This document shows positions 53,466-62,185 of a stretch of 64,000 nucleotides of DNA, in pieces. Below the pieces are notes generated by a model, which was not told the origin of the DNA, did not search any database, and saw nothing but the letters and a program-made list of their open reading frames with translations. The stretch comes from Candidatus Binatia bacterium (lineage in GTDB: Bacteria > Desulfobacterota > Binatia > Bin18), in NCBI GenBank assembly GCA_951812575.1, contig OX638322.1, positions 2,789,925 through 2,853,924 on the forward strand, in the 5' to 3' direction. How positions within the stretch are numbered: the stretch's first letter is position 1; each line of letters opens with the position of its first letter. Position numbers and translations under genes: made by a program.

Positions 53466-54179
53466 CTAGGCGAAAATCTCGTCAAAAAACGCCTGCATCG
53501 CCTGCCACGAGCGCTCATCCGCCTGTTTATTGTAGCAAATGCCTTCTATGGAGCCGTCGGCCTCCGGGTTTGTAAAGCTATGCACCGTGCCGCCGTAGCT
53601 GATGACCTGCCAGTCAACTCCGGCCTTGGTCATTTCCTCTTCAAAGGCAGTGACATGTTCGACCGGAACAAAGGGATCATCCGCACCGTGGCACACCAGG
53701 ACCTTTGCCTGGACCTTTCCCGGCTCTGCTGGACTCTGCGTTTCCAAGGCGCCGTGGAATGAGACCACGCCCCTCAGCGGTGCGCCGTCCCGCGCCATCT
53801 CCAGGGAACAGGAGCCACCCATGCAATAGCCCATGACCACGAGCCGGTCGGTATCAACCTGCGGCAGTGCCATCAGCGCGTCGAGTCCGGCGCGGATGCG
53901 CTGGCGAAACTTGGTGTTATCCTCGCGTATGGCTCCGGCGTGTTTAATCGCTTCCTGCAAATCGCTGACCTCCAGGCCGTTGCCATACGGGTCGCCCGCC
54001 AGTGCGGCATAGCCGAGTGAGGCCAGTCGCAGGGCCCGGTCCTTGGCCTGCTTGCCCAATCCGAATGCCTCGGGCATCACCAGAATGCCGGGTCGCTTAT
54101 GGTTGCTCTGGTCATCCAGCGCCACAAATCCCTTGAGCGTGACATCCCCGTCTTGATATTCCAGACTCTCTGCCCTCAT
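53466..54179 (-). CDS. dienelactone hydrolase family protein
   Basis: A 237-residue alpha/beta hydrolase of the dienelactone hydrolase family. The nucleophile elbow is VMGYCMGGSC with Cys as nucleophile, the Asp lies in CHGADDPFVP and the His in GTVHSFTNP. Members open dienelactones or hydrolyse other small esters. AGGAAAGGAGC precedes the ATG at 54179. It converges with the methyltransferase gene. Confidence 0.9.
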   Translation of the reverse strand: MRAESLEYQDGDVTLKGFVALDDQSNHKRPGILVMPEAFGLGKQAKDRALRLASLGYAALAGDPYGNGLEVSDLQEAIKHAGAIREDNTKFRQRIRAGLDALMALPQVDTDRLVVMGYCMGGSCSLEMARDGAPLRGVVSFHGALETQSPAEPGKVQAKVLVCHGADDPFVPVEHVTAFEEEMTKAGVDWQVISYGGTVHSFTNPEADGSIEGICYNKQADERSWQAMQAFFDEIFA

Positions 54180-54301
54180 GTGACTGCTCCTTTCCTGTAG
54201 GTTGCTCGGCCAAACGCTACTATCTTTTTCCTTTGCATCGTTTGCAAAATTACCCGGAATTTGCAAGTTCAATCTTATAACGAGAGAGGAGGGTTTGCCG
54301 T

Positions 54302-54697
54302 ATGGCGCTTACATTGGAGGAAGCGAACCGCATTGTTGTCGGGGCCATAGCCAAGGCGCAAGAGCTCAACATCAAGATCAGCGTAGCCGTATGTGACGCT
54401 GGAGGACGCCTCGTGGCGTTCAACCGCATGGACGATGCCCTGTGGGCCGGCGTCTACGGCTCTCAGGGGAAGGCCGTCGCTTCAGCCGGCTTTGCTCGGC
54501 CCAGCGGTGCCCTCCAACAAATGGCCGACAGCCCGATTGTACGTGGGATTGTTGCGGCAGAAGGGGGCCATATGATCGCCAGCCAGGGGGGCGTTGCGAT
54601 CATGCGCGATGGGGTCCTTGAGGGCGGGTGTGGCGTTGGTGGGGGGACTGGTCAGCAGGACGAGGAGTGTGCCCAGGCTGGGGCAGACCTGCTCTAG
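54302..54697 (+). CDS. GlcG/HbpS-family protein
   Basis: A 131-residue member of the DUF336 (GlcG/HbpS) group. The start LTLEEANRIVVGAIAKAQELNI and the segment ISVAVCDAGGRLVAFNRMDDA are typical, as is GGVAIMRDGVLEGGCGVGGGTGQQDEECA. HbpS binds haem and helps in oxidative stress; the actual role here is unknown. Confidence 0.87.
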   Translation: MALTLEEANRIVVGAIAKAQELNIKISVAVCDAGGRLVAFNRMDDALWAGVYGSQGKAVASAGFARPSGALQQMADSPIVRGIVAAEGGHMIASQGGVAIMRDGVLEGGCGVGGGTGQQDEECAQAGADLL

Positions 54698-54813
54698 CCG
54701 AAGATGCCTGATGCCATTTTTCACCTTCGCTCCCCAGAATGACAAGCTCGCAAAATCCGCGCGACGGACCTCTGGGCGCCGACCCACAGGCAACAGTTGC
54801 TGAGGGAGGCGAA

Positions 54814-55017
54814 ATGGACATGAGAGATCGAGAACTCGTGGCGGCTCTTCTCCAAGACAAGCTTGCGGAACCGCTGAGCGAAGATGCGCTCAAAGAGCTG
54901 ACGACGCTGTATGTGCAATTGTCTGCGGGCCTGGACGCGTTGGACGCCTTGAACCTCGGTCATATAGAGCCGGCGGTGCGCTTTGTCATGTCGGAGGGCC
55001 AACGCAATGAAGACTGA
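54814..55017 (+). CDS. small GatC/AtzG-like amidase partner
   Basis: A 67-residue protein with a GatC-like shape: PLSEDALKELTTLYVQLSAGLDALDALNL, with helical periodicity. It overlaps the following amidase start by 11 nt. This matches AtzG-AtzE (and GatC-GatA), where the small subunit packs against the amidase. GAGGGAGG precedes the ATG. Similarity is judged only by pattern and gene order. Confidence 0.65.
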   Translation: MDMRDRELVAALLQDKLAEPLSEDALKELTTLYVQLSAGLDALDALNLGHIEPAVRFVMSEGQRNED

Positions 55018-56416
55018 AGAGTTGGCCTTTACGAGCATTGTCGAGTTAGCGCCTCTCATCCAAAAGAAAGAAGTCTCGCCCCTAGAGGTAACCCAGGCTT
55101 ATCTGGACCGGATTGACCGATTGAACGACGAATACCTTGCCTATCTCACCATCTTGAGAGACGAAGCGCTGGCCGCGGCGCGCAGCGCGGAACAGGAAAT
55201 CGTACACGGGCGGTATCGGGGTCCGCTGCACGGCATCCCCATCGCGCTCAAGGACCTGTTTGCGGTTAAGGACGTCCGCATGACCTGCGGCTCAAAAATC
55301 ATGGCCGATCATATTGCGGACAGCGATGCCACAGTTGTCACCCGACTCAGGCAAGCCGGTACGATTCTGCTGGGAAAACTCAATATGCACGAGTTCGCCT
55401 GGGGTGGGACCTCGCTCAACCCGCACTACGGTACTCCCCGCAACCCGTGGGATCGCACCCGTCTTCCCGGTGGGTCGAGCGGCGGATCGGCGGTGGCCAT
55501 GGCGGCCGGACTGGCCCTGGGGACGCTCGGAACGGATACGGGCGGCTCGGTCCGTATCCCGGCTTCGCTCAGCGGCATCGTGGGGCTCAAACCGACGTAT
55601 GGGCGGGTGAGTCGGTTCGGGGTCTATCCGCTCAGCCATTCGTGCGATCATGTCGGTCCTATGGTCAGAACGGTGGCCGACGCGGCCGTGCTGCTGCACG
55701 CCATCGCCGGTCCCGACCCCAACGACCCGACCGCCAGCGCGGTAGCGGTGCCGGATTATACGGCGGCCCTGAAGGAGGACATCCGTGGGCTGCGTCTCGG
55801 TGTACCGCAAGAGTATTTTTTTGAGGACGTTGAACCGGCAGTCCGGGAGGGGGTGCAGGCTGCTATACAGCATTTGTCTTCCCTCGGGGCGACAGTCGAA
55901 GCCGTCTCGATTCCCAGCATTCAGCATGTGATTGCCAGCTCGACCGCCATTATTGCCGCGGAGGCCTACGAGATTCATGCCCGGACCATGCAGACGCGTA
56001 GCCAGGACTATGGCGCTGATGTGCGCACCCGGCTGTTACTGGGCGCGTGTGTGCAGGCCGTGCACTACCTCAAGGCCCAACGCTTCCGCTCGTTGTTACG
56101 CCAGGAGATGCTCGACCTGCTCGGCCGGGTGGATGCGTTGGTGACGCCCACGACCGTCCTGGCGGCCAGCAGGATAGACGCGCCGAGCGTCAGCATAGGT
56201 GGCAAGGAATTCCCCGTTGCGGCCCATATCGCTCGGGCAACCCGACCGTTTAACATGACGGGCCTGCCCGCCATTTCGGTGCCGTGCGGGTTTACACAAG
56301 ACGGTCTGCCGGTCGGGCTCCAGCTCGTTGGGCGGCCGTTTGAGGAAGCGACGGTCCTGCGCCTGGCATATGCCTATGAGCAAAGCACGACGTGGCATAC
56401 ACGGCGTCCGGCCTAA
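55007..56416 (+). CDS. amidase-signature enzyme (GatA/AtzE-like)
   Basis: A 469-residue amidase. The lysine is in IALKDLFAVKDVRM, the glycine-serine-rich motif is GGSSGGSAVAMA and the nucleophile Ser is in TDTGGSVRIPA. The C terminus has SVPCGFTQDGLPVGLQLVG. The coupled small gene suggests a two-subunit amidase such as AtzE or a relative rather than a full GatCAB, because no gatB is nearby. It is a paralogue of the amidase at 34059. The stop overlaps the convergent deacetylase by 4 nt. Confidence 0.89.
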   Translation: MKTEELAFTSIVELAPLIQKKEVSPLEVTQAYLDRIDRLNDEYLAYLTILRDEALAAARSAEQEIVHGRYRGPLHGIPIALKDLFAVKDVRMTCGSKIMADHIADSDATVVTRLRQAGTILLGKLNMHEFAWGGTSLNPHYGTPRNPWDRTRLPGGSSGGSAVAMAAGLALGTLGTDTGGSVRIPASLSGIVGLKPTYGRVSRFGVYPLSHSCDHVGPMVRTVADAAVLLHAIAGPDPNDPTASAVAVPDYTAALKEDIRGLRLGVPQEYFFEDVEPAVREGVQAAIQHLSSLGATVEAVSIPSIQHVIASSTAIIAAEAYEIHARTMQTRSQDYGADVRTRLLLGACVQAVHYLKAQRFRSLLRQEMLDLLGRVDALVTPTTVLAASRIDAPSVSIGGKEFPVAAHIARATRPFNMTGLPAISVPCGFTQDGLPVGLQLVGRPFEEATVLRLAYAYEQSTTWHTRRPA

Positions 56417-57351
56417 CCGCTCGGCTTTCTGAGTTCCAGGCCCGCGGGGAATCCTTCGGTCAATTCTGGGATGGGTTCTTCATAATAGGGCATGGAAACA
56501 ACGCGCGGCGTATAGCTCCCGTCAGCAATACACCGCTGCACGTGCAGGGCGATTTCCTCCATGGTGGCAAACCACACGCCGCCCCGGTTTTGCATCGCTT
56601 CTATCATCTTTGCCACTTCGGCGAGGCGGGCCAGTCGTCCGGTCACAAACGGATGCCAGACCGTGACCCACAGGCCACCGCACTCGTAAGCGGCCTCGAA
56701 CTCCGCCATGAAGATTTCCATTGCTTTATCCGGCGCGCGCGTGGGCATCAGATAACGAAAGTCCGGGCTATGCGCGTATTGCGGCCAGTCGTCCATAGCC
56801 CAGTCGGTCGGCAATTCGATGACCTCACCCTCGGGTGCGCGCATGACGTAGGGCTGGCTATCGGCCATGAGACTCGAATCGTACACAAAGCCGGCCTGGG
56901 CCAGCAGCCCGGTAGAGTGGGGCGAGTAGTTGTAATACGGCGCCCGTCCGCCCGCCGGTCGTTTGCCGCTGAGCCGCTCGATTGCCTCAATGCTGCGCTC
57001 CAACCAGTAGCGTTCGCCCTCGCGGGTCTGGTCCATGGGGTTCTCGTGCAGATAGCCGTGATAGGCCAGTTCGTGCTCGCTGGCGACAATCGTCTCGACC
57101 GTGGCCGGATAGCGTTCGGCGCACCAGCCCGGCACGAAAAAGGTCCCCTTGATATGGTAGTGGTTAAACAGCTTCACGATCCGCGGCACCGCCACCTCGT
57201 CGTAGCGTAGCCACGACAGGGCGGCCACCCGTTTATAGGCGTCGGCGTGCGACAGGTGCAGGGCGCTGTCCGTATCCATGTCGAATGTAATGGAGGCCGC
57301 ACAGCGCGCGCCGTTGGGCCACGGGACGGGGTTGTCGAGCAGTTCTAACAT
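56413..57351 (-). CDS. polysaccharide deacetylase (NodB fold), PuuE-like
   Basis: A 312-residue NodB-fold metal hydrolase. ITFDMDTDSA carries the metal Asp pair and LAYHGYLHEN the His-x3-His. GRAPYYNYSPHSTGLL and WVTVWHPFVTGR are further typical segments. The length and motifs resemble PuuE/allantoinase-type members, so action on a small ring compound is as likely as on a polysaccharide. The ATG at 57351 follows AGGAGG. Confidence 0.86.
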   Translation of the reverse strand: MLELLDNPVPWPNGARCAASITFDMDTDSALHLSHADAYKRVAALSWLRYDEVAVPRIVKLFNHYHIKGTFFVPGWCAERYPATVETIVASEHELAYHGYLHENPMDQTREGERYWLERSIEAIERLSGKRPAGGRAPYYNYSPHSTGLLAQAGFVYDSSLMADSQPYVMRAPEGEVIELPTDWAMDDWPQYAHSPDFRYLMPTRAPDKAMEIFMAEFEAAYECGGLWVTVWHPFVTGRLARLAEVAKMIEAMQNRGGVWFATMEEIALHVQRCIADGSYTPRVVSMPYYEEPIPELTEGFPAGLELRKPSG

Positions 57352-57361
57352 AGTGCACCTC

Positions 57362-58450
57362 CTAGTGCTGACGGCGCGGCTGAGCCCAGTCGGGATCGTT
57401 CCGCGTCACCAATTCGGGAATGGAGAAATAGAATTTGCACGTCCGGTCTCCACGGGTCTTGACCGTATTCCAGCGTATCCTGCCACCCGGATGGTAGGAT
57501 TCCACCAAACCCCGATGGACCTCGACATCGTACATATAGCCGAGCTTCAGGCCGCGCTCGCCCTCTTCCGACCAGACCTCGGCCAGCGGACAGTAGGTGC
57601 ACTCGGCCTGCATAACGCCGGGTGAAATGTGGGTGTCGCCGCGAAAGACAAAAACCGATTCGGCCGGGTCGCGCTCCTGGAGCACCTCGAACCAGGACTG
57701 AAAGTCCAGCGGCCGTCCCTGGCTCAGCGCCTGTTCGCGCATGCCCTGGCCGCGCTCGACCCCGAACTGATACAGGGCCTCGCGCAACGCCCGCTCGCCT
57801 GAGGCGTCAAACCGATCAATCAGCTCAAAGCCGATATACATCTGCATCACGGCAAACGCGGCAAAGGTACTGCGGGTGAGCTGGATAGCCCTGGACGGCT
57901 GAGCAAAAACATCCTCCACCGGCCCGGCAGTGACCTCTTCGGATTCGCCCCGGTAGGTCCAGGTGAGCTGCCAGGGCGTGTTCAGGTCCAAGGTCACGGC
58001 CGAGAACTCGACCCCGGTTGCCGCATCATAGCCTTCCGCCATACCCGTCAAGGTATTGCGCCAATAGGGCTCCAGTATGTCACCCCCGGCATGGGTGCTG
58101 AAGTAGTCCGCGCCCGGAACATGGGGGAGGGTGACGGTTGCCCGCGCCCCGGTGCCGCTGACTGCAAACGAGCCCGTCTCCGCGGCCATGGCGTGCTCGC
58201 CCATATCCCAGTAGCGGATCAGCGACAGGGCGTCGCGTCCTTCGGCAAAGGTCTCCGGGCGGTCGCGAATCCGCTGGCCGCGAGAATACCCCGCCCGTCG
58301 GAAGCCGCGCTCAAGCGCCTCCAGGCCAGCCTCGCCTAAATACTCCCGGACCGAAGACGAGAGGCTGCGTAGAAACATCCAGTGATAATCCAGCATGGTG
58401 GTCATCGAGGCGATACGCAGGCTGCGATCGCTGCTGTCTTTGCCGGCCAT
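57362..58450 (-). CDS. L-2-amino-thiazoline-4-carboxylic acid hydrolase-like protein with two repeats
   Basis: A 362-residue protein whose two halves repeat one pattern. The first has LERGFRRAGYSRGQRIRDR with a GADYFSTHAGGDILEPYWRN-like core, the second LYQFGVERGQGMREQALSQG with the conserved CTYCPLAEVW (Cys pair) and a CKFYFSIPE end. Such domains occur in ATC hydrolase-like proteins. The Cys pair in the second half only suggests one active half. AGGAGGGATTCTT precedes the ATG. The gene is upstream of the deacetylase, 10 nt away. Confidence 0.72.
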   Translation of the reverse strand: MAGKDSSDRSLRIASMTTMLDYHWMFLRSLSSSVREYLGEAGLEALERGFRRAGYSRGQRIRDRPETFAEGRDALSLIRYWDMGEHAMAAETGSFAVSGTGARATVTLPHVPGADYFSTHAGGDILEPYWRNTLTGMAEGYDAATGVEFSAVTLDLNTPWQLTWTYRGESEEVTAGPVEDVFAQPSRAIQLTRSTFAAFAVMQMYIGFELIDRFDASGERALREALYQFGVERGQGMREQALSQGRPLDFQSWFEVLQERDPAESVFVFRGDTHISPGVMQAECTYCPLAEVWSEEGERGLKLGYMYDVEVHRGLVESYHPGGRIRWNTVKTRGDRTCKFYFSIPELVTRNDPDWAQPRRQH

Positions 58451-58582
58451 AAGAATCCCTCCTGTTCTGTACGGCTCTTGCCGTCGCCCGAGTGATCGTC
58501 CTAAGGTGGCCTGAAGCGTTTCCGGTGCTGACTGTCCGGTATTATCCCGCCAAACGGGAGCGAATGTCAAAAGGAGATTTTA

Positions 58583-59059
58583 ATGATGCCTATCCTGTGT
58601 CTCTCACGTTGGACGAGTCTTGCTGTAATACTGGCGGGGCTCGTGTTCATTGTTCCAACAGCCCTGGCCGAGGAGGTGTCGCGGTTTGTCCGCCCCGAAC
58701 AGGCAACGACATACATCGATCCGGTCACGAAGACAGAAGTGACTATCCTGATTGACCAACGCCTCGGGGGGACGACCGAGCTCACGCTCGGGTACTTGGT
58801 CGTGCCGCCTGGGGTGGATGTGCCCAACCATATCCATCAGTCGACCGAAACTTTTTATATTCTGTCCGGAGAGATGGAACAGACGAGTGAGGGCAAGGTA
58901 CAGACGCTCAGCGCCGGCATGGCCTGTCTGGTCCCGGCCAACACGAAGACGCGTCACACGGTGAAATCCAAGGACCCGGTGCACGCATTAGTGATTTGGA
59001 CTCCTGGTGGAGAAGAGGAACGGATTACGAAGGAGTGGCAAGTAAAAGCTGCACAATAG
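58583..59059 (+). CDS. secreted cupin protein
   Basis: A 158-residue cupin with a signal peptide. Residues 1-29 have a hydrophobic core and the cleavage signal PTALAEE. The cupin is visible as VPNHIHQSTETFYILSGEMEQ (metal histidines and Glu) and a VPANTKTRHTVKS second motif. It probably acts outside the cytoplasm. AAGGAGATTTTA precedes the ATG. Confidence 0.86.
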   Translation: MMPILCLSRWTSLAVILAGLVFIVPTALAEEVSRFVRPEQATTYIDPVTKTEVTILIDQRLGGTTELTLGYLVVPPGVDVPNHIHQSTETFYILSGEMEQTSEGKVQTLSAGMACLVPANTKTRHTVKSKDPVHALVIWTPGGEEERITKEWQVKAAQ

Positions 59060-59106
59060 CAGCATCACCCCGACACGATCTGAGGATCGTTCCGTATTGA
59101 GACTGG

Positions 59107-59904
59107 ATGAAACGCATGGACCAAGCGCAAATACACGCGGCTGCCCAGTTACTCTGGAACGCCTGGCAGGCTGGCCGCAAGCTCGAACAATTACCCGATG
59201 CGTGTCGGCCGCAGACCATTGAGGATGGCTATGCGGTTCAGGCCAGGCTGGCCAGCCGTTCGGGGCAGTCCGTTTCGGGCTGGAAGATTGCCGCCACCAG
59301 TCAGGCCGGACAGGCACATATTGGGGTGGACGGGCCACTGGCGGGGCGGTTGCTGGCGGGGAAGATCGGCCGGAGCCCGGCAACGCTCTCGCTCGGCGCG
59401 AATGGGATGCGCGTGGCGGAGCTTGAGTTTGCCTTCCGGCTGGCGCACGACCTGCCACCGCGCGATTATGAATACTCGATGGACGAGGTCCTGGCCAGTG
59501 TGGCGAGCCTGCATCCGGCCATTGAGGTCCCCGACTCGCGATTCCTGGATTTCAGCACCGCCGGTCCCGCCCAGCTCATCGCGGATAGTGCCTGCGCCGA
59601 CTTGTTCGTATGGGGACGCGCGGCCGCCGCCGACTGGCGAACGCTCGACCTCGCCACCCATCCCGTCTGGCTCAGCCTGAACGGCGTCCGGGCGGGCGAG
59701 GGACGCGGCGCCAACGTGCTCGGCGACCCGCGTATTGCCCTCACCTGGCTGGCCAATGAACTTACGGTCCGGGCGGACGGTCTCAAGGCCGGACAGCTCG
59801 TGACCACCGGAACGTGTATTCAGCCGACTGATATCGCTCCGGGTGTCCGGGTGCTGGGCGACTTTGGTCCGCTCGGCCGCGTCGAGGCGACCTTTACCGA
59901 GTAA
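59107..59904 (+). CDS. 2-keto-4-pentenoate hydratase-like protein (FAH superfamily)
   Basis: A 265-residue member of the fumarylacetoacetate hydrolase superfamily, MhpD/hydratase type. The segments VSGWKIAATSQAGQAHIGV, GMRVAELEFAFRLAHDLPP (metal Glu pair) and LHPAIEVPDSRFLDFS are present, as is GQLVTTGTCIQP near the end. Hydratases of this type act in meta-cleavage pathways of aromatics. The isolated position does not show which substrate is used. Confidence 0.87.
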   Translation: MKRMDQAQIHAAAQLLWNAWQAGRKLEQLPDACRPQTIEDGYAVQARLASRSGQSVSGWKIAATSQAGQAHIGVDGPLAGRLLAGKIGRSPATLSLGANGMRVAELEFAFRLAHDLPPRDYEYSMDEVLASVASLHPAIEVPDSRFLDFSTAGPAQLIADSACADLFVWGRAAAADWRTLDLATHPVWLSLNGVRAGEGRGANVLGDPRIALTWLANELTVRADGLKAGQLVTTGTCIQPTDIAPGVRVLGDFGPLGRVEATFTE

Positions 59905-59923
59905 TACGTAGAGGGAGCTTCCC

Positions 59924-60373
59924 TCACGCATCGAGCATGGCGATGGCCTCAACCTCCAAGAGGTGATCGGCCCAGGCCACCCGCACAACCTCGACGCAGG
60001 TCGTGGAGGGGTAGGGGCTCTGAAAATACTCGCCGCCCAAATCCCGCAGCGCAGCCAACCCCTCCTCCATATAGCCGGCCTTGAAGTAGTAGCGGATCGA
60101 GACAATGTCATCCATCGCACCGCCCACCGTCTCGACAATATTCCGGGTGTTTTGTAGCGCCTGTCGGAGTTGGGCGTGCATATCGGTGGCAACCGTCTTT
60201 CCGTCTGGCGTGGTCGGCGTCTGGCCCGAGATAAACAGCCAGTTGCCCTTTTTAACGGCTTGTTCCCAGCCTGATTTTTCGGGTGGGACTTTGGGTAAAC
60301 CGGGAGAGTGGTAGATATTGAAGTAGTCTTCCGGCTTCCAGACGTTGTCGGGGTTGATGGATTCTTTTTTCAT
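59924..60373 (-). CDS. RidA-family protein
   Basis: A 149-residue YjgF/YER057c/UK114 (RidA)-family protein. The core has LFISGQTPTTPDGKTV and QLRQALQNTRNIVETVGGAMDDIVSIRYYF, then TCVEVVRVAWADHLLEVEAIA. The usual final Arg of RidA imine deaminases (SRVCVEVARLP-like) is here VRVAW, so activity is not certain. AGGAGGTGTCCGC precedes the ATG. Confidence 0.88.
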   Translation of the reverse strand: MKKESINPDNVWKPEDYFNIYHSPGLPKVPPEKSGWEQAVKKGNWLFISGQTPTTPDGKTVATDMHAQLRQALQNTRNIVETVGGAMDDIVSIRYYFKAGYMEEGLAALRDLGGEYFQSPYPSTTCVEVVRVAWADHLLEVEAIAMLDA

Positions 60374-60564
60374 GCGGACACCTCCTTCTTTTGCTCTCTC
60401 TTTTCAGACAGAGCAGAGCTGAGTGAACAACTGCCGGACACAGGATAGTGCAAGCCCGCACGGTATTGCAAAGCCGGACGGAACTTCATGTTGTGGCCAG
60501 CGTTGCCCTGCCTGCCTCCCTTGGTTTATCTACGCATGAGATCGAGTCAACGAGGAACACGCCA

Positions 60565-60903
60565 ATGAAAAAGGAACCGATCAAGAATCCGAGTTCGCTA
60601 TTGGAAGTCGAGCGTCTGGTCTACCACGCCCGGCGACCGGGATTTCGGATCGCCGAACTGCAACTCAGCCCAAGTCAGAAGGTCCCCTGGCACTGCCACA
60701 CCGAGGTCCAGGACATCTTCTACGTTCTCCACGGCCGCCTGCGTATATTTATGCGAGACCCCAAAGAAAACGTTTATCTGGCACCCGGTGAGACATACGC
60801 AGTGGTCCCACGCCGTCCCCACCTTGTGACGAACGCTGGGGAGGAGTCGGTTGTGTTCCTGGTTTTGCAGGCCGGCGAATACGATTTTGTACCACTGACC
60901 TGA
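60565..60903 (+). CDS. single-domain cupin
   Basis: A 112-residue cupin. The metal motif is VPWHCHTEVQDIFYVLHGRLRI, with His-x-His and Glu, and YAVVPRRPHLVTNAG is the second motif. ATG at 60565 follows a GAGGAA site; the longer frame to 60448 is rejected. The gene is divergent from the RidA-like gene and converges with the LLM gene after 3 nt. Confidence 0.84.
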   Translation: MKKEPIKNPSSLLEVERLVYHARRPGFRIAELQLSPSQKVPWHCHTEVQDIFYVLHGRLRIFMRDPKENVYLAPGETYAVVPRRPHLVTNAGEESVVFLVLQAGEYDFVPLT

Positions 60904-60906
60904 CGC

Positions 60907-61917
60907 CTAACCCGGCTCGACCCCGGCAAGGGCGGGCATCACATGGGTTGCCAACTCGTCTAAGCGGCGTATCCGTCCCCCAGACAGGAGAGCAAACGTG
61001 ATCCGGTCAATATCAAGCCGGGCCAACTCACTCAGTCGATCGATACACGTGCGTCTATTGCCCGCAATAGCGACGGACTGCACAAACTCATCACTCACGT
61101 TTTCTTTGTGGCCGGCTCGTAAGGACAAGTGCTCAACCAGTTGGTAGTGCTGCGCCGCGCGTTCGAAATCCGGCCGAAAGCGCTCCCAGGCCGGGGGAAG
61201 ACGTTTCCACGTACGGAAGGTTGCCGCCTGACTGGTAGCCCAAGCGCGGACATCATTCAGAGCTAAGTTTTCATCCTCGTTGACGCTCATCGTCACAAAC
61301 AGGTCGATGGTGAGTTCGCTCCGGTTTCGACCCGCCTTCTCCAAACCTTCATACAGAGAGTTGAGCTGCCAGTGACAAAAGTCAGGCTCGGCAGCCCCCA
61401 TGAGGATGATCCCGTCGCAGGTTTCACCGCACAAGCGGAGCATGCGCGGCTGTGCCGCCGCAAGGTAGATCGGGATCTGACGGCGGGCAGTCGCAAGCTG
61501 AACGCGCGTATCGTACAGGGCGACCTCCTCGCCGGTAAACATCTGGCGGAACGCGCTTATCCCGGCGCGCACCTCATTCACTGTAGACGGTTTGCAGCCA
61601 GCCCCCTGTACGGCCGACCAACCCACGCCCAGCCCCAACAGGGCGCGTTCCTCTGAAAGCTCATCCAGGGCGGTCATAGCGTTGGCAGTGACCGTTGGGT
61701 GCCGGGTAATCACATTCGTCACCGCCGGACCAATGGCGATCTTTTCGGTCGCCAAAGCGGCCAGAGACATGCTCGTATAGACATCCTTCAGACCGAGCTG
61801 AAAATCAATGAACCACAGGGCCTCAAATCCTCTCGCTTCAATTGCCTTGGCCATCTCCCCGACCTTGACGAGCGGCTCGCGGGGACTGATGCCCATAGAG
61901 ATGCCGAAACGATTCAT
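60907..61917 (-). CDS. LLM-class flavin-dependent oxidoreductase
   Basis: A 336-residue luciferase-like monooxygenase, possibly F420-dependent. Typical pieces are FGISMGISPREPLVKVGEMA, FEALWFIDFQLGLKDVY, GPAVTNVITRHPTVTANA and LLGLGVGWSAVQGAGCKPS. The start is at 61917, with no good Shine-Dalgarno upstream; family A repeats fill the region to 62082. Confidence 0.86.
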   Translation of the reverse strand: MNRFGISMGISPREPLVKVGEMAKAIEARGFEALWFIDFQLGLKDVYTSMSLAALATEKIAIGPAVTNVITRHPTVTANAMTALDELSEERALLGLGVGWSAVQGAGCKPSTVNEVRAGISAFRQMFTGEEVALYDTRVQLATARRQIPIYLAAAQPRMLRLCGETCDGIILMGAAEPDFCHWQLNSLYEGLEKAGRNRSELTIDLFVTMSVNEDENLALNDVRAWATSQAATFRTWKRLPPAWERFRPDFERAAQHYQLVEHLSLRAGHKENVSDEFVQSVAIAGNRRTCIDRLSELARLDIDRITFALLSGGRIRRLDELATHVMPALAGVEPG

Positions 61918-61994
61918 CGTGAAGAATGGGGACCAAGATAGGTGATAGATACGTAGCGGTTCAGTTTCACGTTGCCCTCTCTGTCTGCCGAGTG

Positions 61995-62028
61995 CCCCCT
62001 CCCTAACCCTCCCCTCAAGGGGGAGGGA
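61995..62028. repeat. dispersed palindromic repeat, family A, copy 3 (inverted)
   Basis: The minus-strand orientation of the family A element: CCCCCTCCCTAACCCTCCCC, a TCAA centre and GGGGGAGGG. It lies 10 bp from copy 4 in opposite orientation, so the two form a larger inverted structure upstream of the LLM gene. Confidence 0.65.
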
Positions 62029-62037
62029 ATGTCTGCT

Positions 62038-62074
62038 CCCTCTCCCCTGGAGGGAGAGGGCTGGGGTGAGGGGG
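62038..62074. repeat. dispersed palindromic repeat, family A, copy 4
   Basis: CCCTCTCCCCTGGAGGGAG, then AGGGCTGGGGTGAGGGGG. This is close to copies 1 and 2. It pairs with the inverted copy just before it. Confidence 0.75.
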
Positions 62075-62185
62075 AAATACAAGGCGAGTCACTTGACCCC
62101 TAGCACCATTCCTCTTTAGCTCGCAACAACTCTTGAATCCGGCGTTCTCTTCATGAAAGAGAGTGAGGAGAAAGAGAGGTGCGGT

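Noticed and set aside
61995..62074. CRISPR array in the repeat cluster
   Set aside because: The repeats are palindromic, irregular in spacing and without unique spacers.
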